DNA of 64,000 nt, from assembly GCA_023935145.1 (NCBI GenBank), contig CM043701.1, forward strand, positions 69,545,317-69,609,316. The letters run 5' to 3'. Position numbers and translations under genes: made by a program. The stretch is from Bretschneidera sinensis. Its lineage: Eukaryota > Streptophyta > Magnoliopsida > Brassicales > Akaniaceae. The notes under the pieces are model-generated. The model was not told the origin of the DNA. It searched no databases and saw only the letters and a program-made list of their open reading frames with translations. How positions within the stretch are numbered: the first letter of the stretch is position 1; every line of letters begins with the position of its first letter. Shown here one piece after another: positions 10,089 to 20,158 of this stretch.

Positions 10089-11735
10089 CACTGAGGCCAT
10101 TAAGTATGGAGCCTCATCTTCAGCACCACAATGAGGCCAGCAGTGAGAGTGGTGCAACGTTTGGCTGAAGACATAAAATTTAGCGCTCATGGGAGGCACC
10201 CCATAGCATATCCTTTTATTTTTATTGTTTTTCATAATTCTTTTTCTTGTTTATTATTAGTATTTTTTTGTTTTCCAGTATTACCTTCATATTTCTTTTT
10301 TAGCGACAAATATGCACAGCAGTTCGATTGGTCGTGCATAACTTTCGGCTCCATGCACCTTTGGTTATAAAGGGAGTTTTCTTAACTTTTTCTTTTACAT
10401 TGAGGACAATGCCTATCTTAAGTTTGGGGTGGAGGAAACACATTTCTTATTGCATACCATTGAATTGTTGGGTGTCAACTTTTAATTTGTTTGTTTTGTT
10501 TTAATACACTTGTTTGTTAGGATAATATGTTTAAAAAAAAAATTATATGTTTAGTTTTGTTTGTTTTTAGCATGCTTTGTGTTAGCCTTGGAGTTAATTC
10601 ACATGTCGATGATATGAGCCTAATTGAGATAGCATATAGCGTTTAGAAGAAGTTAAATCTTGCTTCGCATTGAGAATAAATTAAGTGTCAATCTTTCTTT
10701 GGTTTGAGACTCTGGTTTGTGGTAAGATTGCATGATTAGTCTAAAGCATTTAGAGAATTTTTATGTGCGATTGTTTTGTGAATACTTTTACGGTCTCAAC
10801 AAGCTCTAAAACTTATTTGATAATCACTTGAGGCGAAAATCATAGAATGCACATTACTTAGGATATGATATAGGTCACTTTTGAACCGTTTGAGCCTTTC
10901 AAACTTACCCTTGCTATATTTATCACTAGTTCACCTATTTGAGCCTTTTCTTGAAAAAGAATTTGAGCCTTATTTCTTTTGATAGCCCATTTACTCACCT
11001 TTATGAGCTTAAAAATATTTTATCCTTACCTTTTTTTAAAAGAACTTAGTTATACACATTTATTGAGAAACACTTAAGAAGAGTAAGGATGGAAATATGA
11101 GAAAATATTACTACCATAACCCAAGTACATTAAAAGAGATAAGTTGGGGGTTGTGGAAAAGAGTAAAAAAAATGGAAAAAAAAGGAGGTGAATGGTTATG
11201 TGCCAAAATAAAAAAGAAAAAAAAAGTGGTGATTTATGGAGAGAAATGCTCGAAAAAATGGTTGAAAGAGTTGGGTGTTGAAGTAAGGTTATCTAGTAAT
11301 TAAAGTGGTTGTGTTTAAATTAAGAGATTTAGTTCTTTTATTTTTTTAAACTTTCTTGTTCTTTCTTGACCTTTACTCTAGCCTAACATTACAAGTTTAT
11401 TAAAGACCTATTGATCTGATGTAGTGTGATTTTTCTACATAGTGGAGAGTGATTTGAAAAGTGAGCCTATGGAGCTTAATTTGTGATTGATGTCACACAA
11501 TTTAATATGTTTTTAGAGGCCAAGACTTGTATTCATGCTATGTTGTGCATAAAATCATTCGTGTGTTCGGACTAATGTATTATGGTAAGATGGATGTTAA
11601 GAGTCGATAACGATTTTAAGGTTGACATTTGGATTATTCTTAGACTTGAGTGATATTTAATGATTCTATTTGTTGTGTGTTATGCATGTTTTTGAGACAA
11701 AAATTTTGAATCACTTTTGGTTAACGCCAACATTG
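10089..11735 (+). other. 3' untranslated region of D with internal hairpin and PPT-like tract
   Basis: Non-coding. It holds the conserved TTAGCGCTCATGGGAGGCACC segment (about 10179-10200) that follows pol in Athila/Tat elements. Next come the hairpin CATTG-AGGA-CAATG (10398-10411) and AAGTTTGGGGT (10420-10430). From 10440 on it parallels 55400-56640 of element E, including an A/G-rich stretch at 11090-11290. A 68-codon frame at 11097 in that stretch is low-complexity and not accepted as a gene. Confidence 0.7.
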
Positions 11736-11880
11736 CTGCATACATCACAAGCATATACATCGCAGGCTTCGGAGAGCCGAAACAGAAAGACAAAATACAG
11801 TAAATGATGAAATAATGTCCTTGCTAAGAACACTAAAAAACTACATCAATAAATACATCAAAAGAAAGATAGAAAATGAC
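11736..11880 (-). other. 3' non-coding region of B, part next to the env-position ORF
   Basis: This short AT-rich stretch joins the truncated end of D to the stop codon of the B extra ORF at 11881-11883. It has no recognisable coding content. Confidence 0.55.
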
Positions 11881-13149
11881 TCAAGGAGAGGGAGAGTCAG
11901 AGCCGTCATGAACAAGATCCAGAAGCTCAGCCATAGAACCCTCGGTATGCTCACAGTGCAACTCAAAATCATCCCAGTGAGAGCAGAGGTCGTGATGCAT
12001 GGCGTCGACTGTAGAGCTCAAGCTTTGGAAGCCGGATTGTATGGTCAACTGGAGGCTCATGATAGCCTATAGAAGATTGCTATACCCAGTTAGACCAGCA
12101 CTCGAGTCGCCCATAGGAGGTGCTCGGTCATCCGCATCTATAGCAGTAGCAGCAGAATTTGGACCCTTGTCCTCATCATCACTGATCTCATCCTCTCCTA
12201 TCCGTATGTTCTTCCCAAACTTGGAATAGATGAAGCCGTCTCGGACTGTGCATCCCATCTTTTTTTTTTACGAGAAGACATTGATGATGTCCTTGAGGCC
12301 GATGTCCTGAGCCTCAGAGGTGGGAAGAGGCACTTAGAATTGCTAGAGTATGAGTGTGATGAGCATCCCATAGGGAAGGCATCTGGAGTTGCTCGCTTCG
12401 CCGTTTATCATATTGGCGAGCAGCAGGGGGTAGATATTGAAGTGGTGCCTAGTTTTAAGGCACTAAATCAATACAACATCTATCTTAGATAGATAGCCCC
12501 GACTCCCGAGTCTCGAATGAATAGTCCAACTCACAATGAGGTTGAACAACTTCGAGTCAAGGGGCATGTCACTACATGTGTGAAATGTAGTGGGTCGAAA
12601 CACATAGTTAGGGATACCTCTAACTATCTGACATGCCTCCTCATAACCGAAATTTTCTGGCCATCCGTCCAGACTTCATTGGATCTCTCCCACAGGGATC
12701 CTTAGGATACTCATCAAGAGGTCAGTGTTGACCTTAAACTCCACACCTATAACACTGGTTCTGAACCTCAGAGCCAGTGGACTAGGTTTCACCAAGTTCG
12801 CATAGAACTGGTGAATCAGTCTTGGGTAAAATTTTTGATGAATCTTAACCAGTGAGGTCAAGTGTATCGCATCAAATGTAGGTAATACATCAAAATTGCC
12901 ATGACGAACATATTCGAAGTCGACGAATCTACTTGTCATGATCTTTTTATGATGGATAATAGATGTATACCTCTCTTTCATCGCCGGGCTGGAGAACAGA
13001 GAGTCTTCGAGCTCTATTCTGGGCTTCTTGCTTAAGGAGCCCACTACGCCCTTTCCTCTTGAATTCAGAGCTGTAGATTTGGTGGACCTTGGCCTAGTAG
13101 GCATATGTGGTCCCCCAATAGTAGTTTTTATACGGATTCTATCGGTCAT
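11881..13149 (-). pseudogene. Env-position ORF of B: plant transposon-associated protein (Transposase_32-like)
   Basis: The reading frame starts at ATG 13149 and can be followed for about 420 codons to TGA at 11881-11883, with in-frame stops (first after VGEIQ, 12676) and a shift near 12270. Recognisable blocks: a basic, Ser-rich N-terminus; DAIHLTSLVKIHQKFYPRLI; HQFYANL; VNTDLLMSILRIP; RPTTFHTCSDMPLDSKLF; LSKIDVVLI.CLKT; LPYGMLIT; then an acidic tail ending DLVHDGSDSPSP. I recall this order from plant proteins annotated 'putative plant transposon protein' (PF20167); function unknown. No signal peptide or membrane segment is seen, so it is not a normal envelope. A related copy is in element C (46092-47105). 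A promoter-like block lies just upstream. Confidence 0.7.
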
Positions 13150-13361
13150 TTTGGAAGAAAGTGATTTTTAGGTAAAAAAAAGGTTTTTGATGGACATATG
13201 GGATTTCAACCGTAGAAAGTTGAAATGGATGGTGTGGATGAGTAGATCAAGGTGTGTATTAAGTGTTTAGAGGATTTTTTTTATCAAAAGGATGAAATTT
13301 TTTAGAGAGAGAAAGCTTAGGGTTTTAAAAATAGCGTGAAAATCTGAGAAAAACGAAGAGA

Positions 13362-13370
13362 CTATTTATA
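13362..13370 (-). promoter_or_regulatory. TATA box upstream of the env-position ORF
   Basis: On the minus strand TATAAATAG lies about 210 bases upstream of the ATG. A leader with AAACCCTAAGC and CTCTCTCT text, typical of plant 5' untranslated regions, lies between them. The first CCAGTCGACTG motif is about 10 bases further upstream. Confidence 0.55.
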
Positions 13371-13380
13371 GAATCGCGAT

Positions 13381-13666
13381 ACCAGTCGACTGAGGTTAAG
13401 GTACCAGTCGACTGGGTCCTTTGCAGATTTGAAAAGTTTCATGTACCAGTCGACTAGGTAGGGATACCAGTCGACTAGGTAAACTGGCAGAAGGATACTA
13501 GTGAACTTGGTAGTTCATACCAGTCGACTGGTTGGTTAACTGAATTTTAAAAAATGGCTCCAAACGAGGTTTTTTATTACCAGAAGACTGGTATAGCCTT
13601 ACCAGTCGACTGGAAGATTAGGCAGAGACTTACCAGTTGACTGGGATAGACTTACCAGTCAACTGG
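13381..13666 (-). promoter_or_regulatory. Internal cluster of CCAGTCGACTGG palindromes in B
   Basis: About ten copies of the motif lie between the RNase H stop (13807) and the extra ORF. Perfect CCAGTCGACTGG is at 13404-13415, 13520-13531 and 13602-13613; variants differ at one to four positions. The same motif fills the U3 of both B LTRs, but the flanking sequence is not LTR-like. Confidence 0.8.
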
Positions 13667-13806
13667 ACCCTTTAGAAATTTTTTCAGTCTTGAATCTTAG
13701 CACAAATTTTGTTTATCTATGGCATCTTGAGTGAGAGAGATATTAAATATGGTTTAATACTCTTTCACTATATGTCAAATATGCAAAATGATGAATGATG
13801 AAACAA

Positions 13807-15506
13807 TCAGACATACAGTTTATCATAACCTAACAATCCTATTGACAGTCTAATTTTGCAAAAACTAGCTTCACTTAGAGGTTTTGTAAGAATGTCAGCT
13901 ATTTGATTTTCTGAAGGTATGAATTCTAGTCTTATTTCACCTTTTTGAGCATGGTCTCTTAAGAAATGATGTCTAATTTCTATGTATTTAGTTCTAGAGT
14001 GCTGAATAGGGTTTTTGGTTAGGTTGATAGCACTAGTATTATCATAATGTATTGGGATACTTTTAAAGTTCATGCCATACTCTTCTAGTTGTTATTTCAT
14101 CCATAACACTTGGCAACAACAACTCTCAGCTGCTACATATTCCACTTTAGTGGTTGATAGTGCAACGGAGTTTTGTTTTTTAGAAAACCAAGAGGTTAAC
14201 ATTGCACCTAAGAATTGGCATGTTCCACTTGTGCTTTTTCTATCTAACCTACATCCAACAAAGTCAGCATCTGAATATCCTACAAGCTCGAAAGGTGAAT
14301 CTTTGAGTTTCTTGTAGATATCTAAGGATCCTTTTTACTGTAACTACATGTGATTCCTTAGGATTAGCCTGAAATCTAGCACACATGCATACACTAAACA
14401 TAATATCAGGTCTTCTTGCAGTCAAATAAATTAAAGCTCCTATCATGCTTCTATAATATTTAGTATCTACACATTTACCTCATTCATCAAGATTAAGTTT
14501 TGTTGAGGTGCTCATGGGTGTACCAAGTGGCTTTGAGCTTTCCATCCCGAATCTTTTTAGTAGGTCCTTAGTGTATTTTGATTGATTGATGAAGATGCCT
14601 CCTTTCAATTGTTTGATTTGAAGTCCAAGGAAGTAGGTAAGCTCCCTCATCATGCTCATTTCAAATTCACCTTGCATGCACTTGACAAACTCTTGACACA
14701 TAGATTCATTAGTAGCATCAAATATAATATCATCAACATATATTTGGACTAGTAGAGTACCATTTATTTGTGAAGAAGGTTGTGTCTACTTTACCTCTTA
14801 TAAAATTATTTTCAATCAAAAATTTACTTAGTCTTTCATACCATGCTTTGGGAGCTTGCTTTAACCCATATAGAGCTTTAGAGAGCTTATAGACATGATT
14901 TGGAAGACTAGGATTCTCAAATCCAAGAGGTTGCTCAACATAAACCTCTTCTTCTATAAAGCCATTTAAAAATGCACTTTTTACATCCATTTGAAATAAT
15001 TTAAACTTGCTAAAGCATGCAAAGGCTGATAACATTCGAATAGCTTCTAATCTTGCTATGGGAGCATAGGTCTCATCAAAGTCTATTCCTTCTTCTTGAT
15101 TATATCCCTTAGCAACTAGTATAGCCTTGTTTCTAGTCATTATTCTATTTTCATCCATCTTATTTCTAAATACACATTTAGTTCCAATTATTTTATGATT
15201 CTTAGGTCTAGGAACTAGATTCCATACATTGTTTCTTTCAAATTGATTTATTTTTTCTTGCATAGCAATTATCCAATCATTATCTTTTTCGACTTCTATA
15301 AATGTTTTAGGTTCTCTTTGAGACAAATAAGCTACATAATTACAAATATTTCTATTAGAGGAATGAGTTCTTACCCCTTGTGAAGGATCACCAATCACTT
15401 GATCAATCGGTTGATAATTTACATACCTCCAATCTTTGGGAAGACTATCCTCTTGTTGACTTGTAGATTGTTGGTCCAATTTGAGAGTTTCAATCTCTTG
15501 ATTTGT
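13807..15506 (-). pseudogene. Reverse transcriptase and RNase H of element B
   Basis: Minus-strand copia [49 protein letters not shown] and [16 protein letters not shown] lie in one frame to 14733. The catalytic YVDD (14729-14740) is intact but in a shifted frame after a break near 14755. The connection region YFLGLQIKQLKGG and SMIGALIYLTA follows to 14264. RNase H, split by a second shift, shows GYSDADFVGCRLDRKSTSG, then ITLTK-like text and HFLRDHAQKGEI to the stop at 13807. It copied RNA into cDNA in the particle. It continues the gag-PR-IN frame after one TAA at 15509-15507. Confidence 0.92.
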
Positions 15507-16898
15507 TTAAGGTGAGCTCTTCTTTGGGTCAACAATGGGAGTAGGTACCTCCGTTCTTGGAATGAAATCTACATCATCATTGAAAGAAACTTCTCTACTA
15601 CTAATTAGGTTAGACTCATCAAGAGTTGCATATACGGATTCTTCTACCACTAGAGTTCTCTTATTGAAGACTCTATAAGCCTTACTAGAGGTTGAATATC
15701 CTAAAAATATCCCTTCATCGGTCTTAGAGTCAAATTTACCTAAGTTAGTTTTATTGTTATTTAGGATGAAGCATTTACAACCAAATGTACGAAAATAGGA
15801 GATATTAGGCTTCCTACCTTTCCATAATTCATACGGAGTTTTGTCAAGCATTGGCCTAATTAAAATTCTATTCAAGATATAGCAAGAAGTGTTTACCACT
15901 TTCACCCAAAAGTATTTTGGTAAACTATTTTCACAAAGCATTGTTCTTTCAAATTCTTCTAGAACTCTATTTTTCCTCTCAACAACTCCATTTTGTTGAG
16001 GAGTTATAGGAGCTGAAAAGTTGTGATAAATTCCATTTTCATCACAAAATTTTGAAAAACTTTGGTTTTCAAATTCTTTTTCCTGATCACTTCTAATGCT
16101 TGAAATATAAATTCCTTTTTCATTTTGAACCTTTTTGCAAAAGTCTTCAAATCCTTTGAAAGCTTTATCCTTGTAAGCAATAAAGATAACTAAGGTATAT
16201 CTTGAATAGTCATCAACAATAACAGGAGCATATTGATGGCCACCTAGACTAATGGTACTTATTGGACCAAATAAGTCCATATGCAAAAGTTTCAATGGTC
16301 TAGTAGCTGAGACTACATTCTTTGATTTAAAAGAAATCCTAGTTTGTTTTCCCATTTGATAATCATCACATGCTTTGTCTTTTTCAAGATTGATTTTGGA
16401 AAGCCCAATGACTAAATCTTTTCTTAAAATGATTTTAAGCAAATTCATGTTCACATGACCAAGCCTTCTATGCCATAGCCATAGATTTTCACTAAATGCG
16501 AGAAAACACTTTTCATTTTCGGAATGCAAGGATTTTAAATCAACTATATAGACATTTTCATGTTTACGGCCAACAAATTTGATCTTGTTGCTCTTGATGT
16601 CTATAACTAGACAATGAGAGGTTTCAAATATGACTTTGTTACCTTTGTCACATAGCTGACTAATACTTAGTAAATTTGGCTTAAGGCCTTGTACAAACAA
16701 TACATTATCTATGGTTGAGAAATCATTACCAACTTTTCCATCCCCGATGATCTTTATTTTTGTGTTGTCTCCAATGGTGACATGTCCGCCATCTCTTAGA
16801 GTTAGCTCTTTGAATACACTTTTATCACCGGTCATGTGCTTTGAGCATCCACTACCAAGGTACCAACAGTTACCTTTTTCTTTGGTATGGAGACATAT
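15507..16898 (-). pseudogene. Protease and integrase of element B, protease Asp lost
   Basis: The protease motif WYLDSGCSRHMTG of relatives reads WYLGSGCSKHMTG: the catalytic Asp is Gly (GGT at 16856-16854). The protease body continues with GDNTKIKIIGDGKV and NLLSISQLCDKG. The GAG-pre-integrase zinc region has LWHRRLGHVNM. The integrase core has LHMDLFGP, VDDYSRYT, SDQEKEFEN and ERKNR (D, D, E catalytic residues present). The C-terminal GRKPNISYFRTFGCK and EGIFLGYS motifs follow. The frame is open from 16898 to the stop at 15509-15507 and is continuous with gag across one TAG at 16901-16899. Confidence 0.92.
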
Positions 16899-17924
16899 CT
16901 ACATCACACAAGGATACACAATTGCATTTTTAGGTACCCAAAATTTCTTGGGTCCTTTGGGGTTAGTCCTTGAAAATACGGCTCCTTTTGGGATCCACAC
17001 TTTCTTAACAACATATGGTGTTCTATAGACATGTTGATGATGCACAATCCTAGGATGATAGTTATTGAAATTTCTATGATGATTTAGTTGTGCATGTCTA
17101 TAATGCTTAGGATATGAGTTCCTATGATACATGTTTCTATTATGAAGAATACAAATATGCATGTCATTTCCAAAAACTGAATGATGATGATTTCTAGGAT
17201 ACATGCTTGCATTATCATGAGTATGCATATTATTTCTAGAATAACCATGATAGTAATTCCTAGGAAATGCTTTTGCAGTGTGCAAGTCTTGAGTATACAT
17301 GTTATTTCTAAGATGCATATGATGGTTGCTCCTAGGATGTGTATAAGCATTTTTTAAATGAGCATACATATAAGCATGAGTTTTTCTAGACCTACTAGCA
17401 TTTGTTGAGGGAATGCTTTTGACCTTGCTAGTGGTCTTAGAAGTAGAGGCTTCATTAACACATGAAACTTTCATAAATAAGCTCCATTTTAATTTTTGCT
17501 TGCCTAATGGAGAATATCCTAATCCTGATTTTCCTCCACTTAATCTTTGGCAAGAAAACACTTCATCAAGCTTTTCTTTTCCAAGCATGAGTCTAGATAT
17601 TGTACCATTCAATTCTAATATCTTTTTCTTTAAGTTTTCATTTTCATCTTTAAGGAAATCTTGAGAAGAATCATAAAGTAATGAAGATAGTTTATCTTTT
17701 TCTTCTCTTAGACTTATCATCTCTTTAGAAAGAGATGACACACCTTTCTTAAGAGTAGAGTTTCTAGAATCAAATTTCTTCAATTCTTCATACATTTCAT
17801 TTATGACTTCTATCAACTCTTCACTACTACTAACAATGTTATTTTTTGAAGAGGGAGAAGATAATACCTCATTTTCATCATCGATTGCCATAAGACATAG
17901 GTTGGTAATTTCCTCATATCCGAT
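16899..17924 (-). pseudogene. Gag C-terminal/linker part of element B
   Basis: It is in the same frame as gag (17925-18929), separated by one TAA at 17927-17925, so the upstream part continues without an ATG. An acidic start (MAIDDENEVLSS) is followed by a Glu/Lys/Leu-rich coiled-coil candidate (about residues 20-110). Next is a region rich in His, Asn, Tyr and Arg with repeated YPRN/HLRNN phrases (about 180-300). This linker precedes protease in SIRE-type elements. It ends at TAG 16901-16899, after which the frame continues into protease. Confidence 0.75.
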
Positions 17925-18929
17925 TTATTTATCCAAGGAGTCTTCTTCTTCGTCATCACTCCAAGTGGTTGCTATCATAGCTTTCTTCTTGAAGCTCCTA
18001 TATGGTTTGCTTGTAACTGTACAATTGGCCTTGATGTGACCGGGTTTCTTGCATCCATAACACACAAGTGGTTCCCTTTTTGAAGTGGGATCCTTTGTGT
18101 AATGTTTCTTGCTTTTCTTCAAGAATCTGTGAAACCGTTTGGTGATCAAAGCCATCTCTTCATCTTCATCACTGCTCTCCACTTCTTCTTCCATTTCCTC
18201 TTCTCTGTTGCATGTAGAGGCTTTGAGAGCAATCACCTTTTTCTTCTTCTCTTCATCAGTGATAATGGGATTCATTTCTTTCATCTCATATATCAATAGT
18301 GATCTGAGAAGAGTTTCGACATCAAGTTTGTCGAGATTTTTGGCCTCCGTGATGGCCGTCTTCTTTGCTTTCCAAGTGGGTGGCAAAGATCTTAAGATTT
18401 TTCTTGTTAGTTCAAACTCCTCAATGTTCCTACCAAGAAGCTTCAAACCATTAACAGTATTTGTGAAACATGAGTGCATTTGAGAAATTGTTTCGTTAGG
18501 AGACATTCTAAAAGATTCATATTCGGATACTAGCATATAGATTTTTGATTTTTTAACCTCACCAGTTTCTTTATATGTAACTTGCAATTTATCCCATATC
18601 TCCTTAGCCGAAACACATGCGGAGATTTTATTATATTCTGATATATCTAAAGCATAATGTAAAATGCTTGTGGCTCTACTATTGAGAGACGTCATTCTAC
18701 AATCATCATCATTGAACTCAGTTTTGAGTTTAGGTATTGCATGATTGATTTCTCCAATAGTTATTTCCTTTGATGGAATTCTAGGTCCTTCCTCAATGAC
18801 TCTCCATAGATTATAATCTTGTCCCTCGACAAATATTTTCATCCTGTTTTTCCAATAGTTATTGTTGGAGCCATTGAACAAATGAGGCCTAGTGTAGGAG
18901 TGTTCTTCAGAATAACTATTTGCTACCAT
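17925..18929 (-). CDS. Gag of element B (copia capsid/nucleocapsid)
   Basis: 334 codons from ATG 18929, about 40 bases after the PBS. RPHLFNGSNNNYWKNRM and EGQDYNLWRVIEEGP are typical of the N-terminus of plant copia gag. RILRSLPPTWKAKKTAI is the conserved UBN2-type segment. A zinc knuckle CYGCKKPGHIKANC lies near residue 290, and the end is acidic (SDDEEEDSLDK). This is the only B coding segment without an internal stop, although its TAA cuts an otherwise continuous gag-pol frame. It packages element RNA in virus-like particles. Confidence 0.88.
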   Translation of the reverse strand: MVANSYSEEHSYTRPHLFNGSNNNYWKNRMKIFVEGQDYNLWRVIEEGPRIPSKEITIGEINHAIPKLKTEFNDDDCRMTSLNSRATSILHYALDISEYNKISACVSAKEIWDKLQVTYKETGEVKKSKIYMLVSEYESFRMSPNETISQMHSCFTNTVNGLKLLGRNIEEFELTRKILRSLPPTWKAKKTAITEAKNLDKLDVETLLRSLLIYEMKEMNPIITDEEKKKKVIALKASTCNREEEMEEEVESSDEDEEMALITKRFHRFLKKSKKHYTKDPTSKREPLVCYGCKKPGHIKANCTVTSKPYRSFKKKAMIATTWSDDEEEDSLDK

Positions 18930-18969
18930 CGGATCAACTCAAGGATATTAAGCCTAAAATTGAGAACAA

Positions 18970-18982
18970 GGCTCTAATACCA
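18970..18982 (-). promoter_or_regulatory. PBS of element B (initiator tRNA-Met)
   Basis: The minus strand reads TGGTATTAGAGCC two bases after the 5' LTR, one mismatch from the standard TGGTATCAGAGCC. Confidence 0.9.
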
Positions 18983-19539
18983 ATTGTAGACTAAGGTTTC
19001 AACCCAAGAGGAGGGGTGAATTGGGTTTTTAAAAACTTTTGCTAATTAATCACAAATTTATATAAACAGATAAACTCACAAGCATGCAAACAAGTAATGT
19101 GCTGTAAACAAAAGAGTTTAAGTAATAGAAGATGCAAACTCAGTTTATAGTGGTTCAGCAAGATCAGATTCATTACGACCCTACGTCCATTATCTTCAAG
19201 GAACCTCGTTCAAGCAATCCACTAAAACATTTAGTCGTTCAACTTCATGGGTGTTGCACAAACCTTACAAACAGTCCCTTCCTCTTGGAAGCAAATCCCT
19301 TCCTCTCAAAAGCTAATCTCTTCCTTTCAGAAGCTAATCCCTTTACAATAAATGAGTTACTGTAAAGTAAATGGTAGACCAACAGCAATGAAAGCTTATA
19401 CAACTGATTAATATCTCTCTTTCAAGGTAAAGCTTGAAGAATGGCTCAACAATAAATATTTCAAAGCTTTTGTGTATTAATGAGTAAAAACTTGATTGAA
19501 TGTGTAATCTCCTCTATCGAAATGCTCAATAGAGTGGGT

Positions 19540-19546
19540 TTATATA
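19540..19546 (-). promoter_or_regulatory. TATA box of the B 5' LTR
   Basis: Minus strand TATATAA, conserved in both LTRs (5000-5006 in the left). Confidence 0.6.
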
Positions 19547-19640
19547 GTATTGTATTGATATGGCCATGTTGTATTGACTTGGAATGTTTTGGTGCATTTT
19601 GTGCAGAATTCTCGCGTCTCAATGGTCATATTTTTGAATT

Positions 19641-19866
19641 ACCAGTCGACTAGGTCTTGGTACCAGTCGACTGGGTCAGGTGAAAAGTCTCACCTTTAAG
19701 GCTTTGAAGAGTACCAGTCGACTGGGTTGTTCTTACCAGTGACTGGGGACAGTTTGTCAAAAAAAACCAGTTGACCGATATGAAGCATCCAGTCGACTGA
19801 GGACACATTGTCCAAAACACCAGTCCTCTGGTGTAAGTACCCAGTCGACTGGGTTGTCCTTCAACC
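19641..19866 (-). promoter_or_regulatory. CCAGTCGACTGG palindrome cluster in U3 of right LTR B
   Basis: Perfect copies at 19663-19674, 19714-19725 and 19841-19852, plus variants at 19642, 19736, 19769, 19789 and 19820. The cluster lies about 95 bp upstream of the TATA box. Confidence 0.8.
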
Positions 19867-20158
19867 CAGCTTTTCATTCTTTGAAATGTTTTTGACTTTT
19901 AAATGTTAGTTTTTAAAATACTTTTTCAAAAAGAGCCATTGGACAAGCTTGTTACCTGAACCAGTGAGATTTACAACTTGATTCAATACTTTGTACCTAT
20001 ACTAGATCTTCTATCTTGACTTGGTGTTTGATTCAGGTTGAGTTTTTGCACCTTAATCCTTGGTTGAATGCTTTTATCGCTTAATACACTTAGATAGCAC
20101 TGTTAGTATAATTTAGAGTTGTGTTTTATCATCATTAAAATATAGGTGAGGGTCCACA

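Larger units (their letters stand above)
6135..11735 (+). mobile_element. Element D: pol-less Athila/Tat-type gypsy element nested in B
   Basis: 5' LTR, tRNA-Asp-type PBS, decayed gag, protease and a long 3' untranslated region are present. RT, RNase H and integrase are absent: the protease frame stops at 10088 and is followed directly by the post-pol region. The 3' untranslated region matches that of element E but breaks off near 11735, about 100 bp before the expected PPT, so the 3' LTR is lost. Copia B resumes immediately. LTR, gag and 3' region make D a close relative of E and G. Confidence 0.85.
4423..20158 (-). mobile_element. Element B: SIRE/Maximus-like Ty1/copia element with env-position ORF
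   Basis: On the minus strand the order is 5' LTR (18985-20158), PBS for tRNAiMet (18970-18982), gag, protease, integrase, RT, RNase H (ending 13807), an extra ORF (13149-11881), 3' non-coding region, PPT (5609-5596) and 3' LTR (5595-4423). Integrase before RT marks it as copia. The size, long LTRs and extra ORF downstream of pol fit the SIRE/Maximus lineage. Gypsy element D (6135-11735) is nested in its 3' non-coding region. Flanks GCAAT (left) and GTGTT (right) do not match, so no target duplication is visible. All frames are broken. Confidence 0.9.
18985..20158 (-). repeat. 5' LTR of element B (right LTR)
   Basis: + strand ends TGTAGACTAAGG and GGGTCCACA, 1174 bp, aligned throughout with 4423-5595. 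It carries the promoter for B: TATATAA at 19546-19540 (minus) with the palindrome cluster upstream at 19641-19866. The outer right flank is GTGTT. Confidence 0.93.

Noticed and set aside
11097..11303. 68-codon Lys-rich plus-strand frame
   Set aside because: Lies in an A/G-rich stretch of the D 3' untranslated region; the same place in E (55990-56230) has no matching frame.
12517..12705. Plus-strand frame of 62 codons and others between 11815 and 12230
   Set aside because: Antisense to the env-position ORF of B, whose codon text is conserved in C.
17084..17350. Minus-strand 88-codon Ile-rich frame
   Set aside because: Frame-shifted shadow of the His/Asn-rich linker of B gag.
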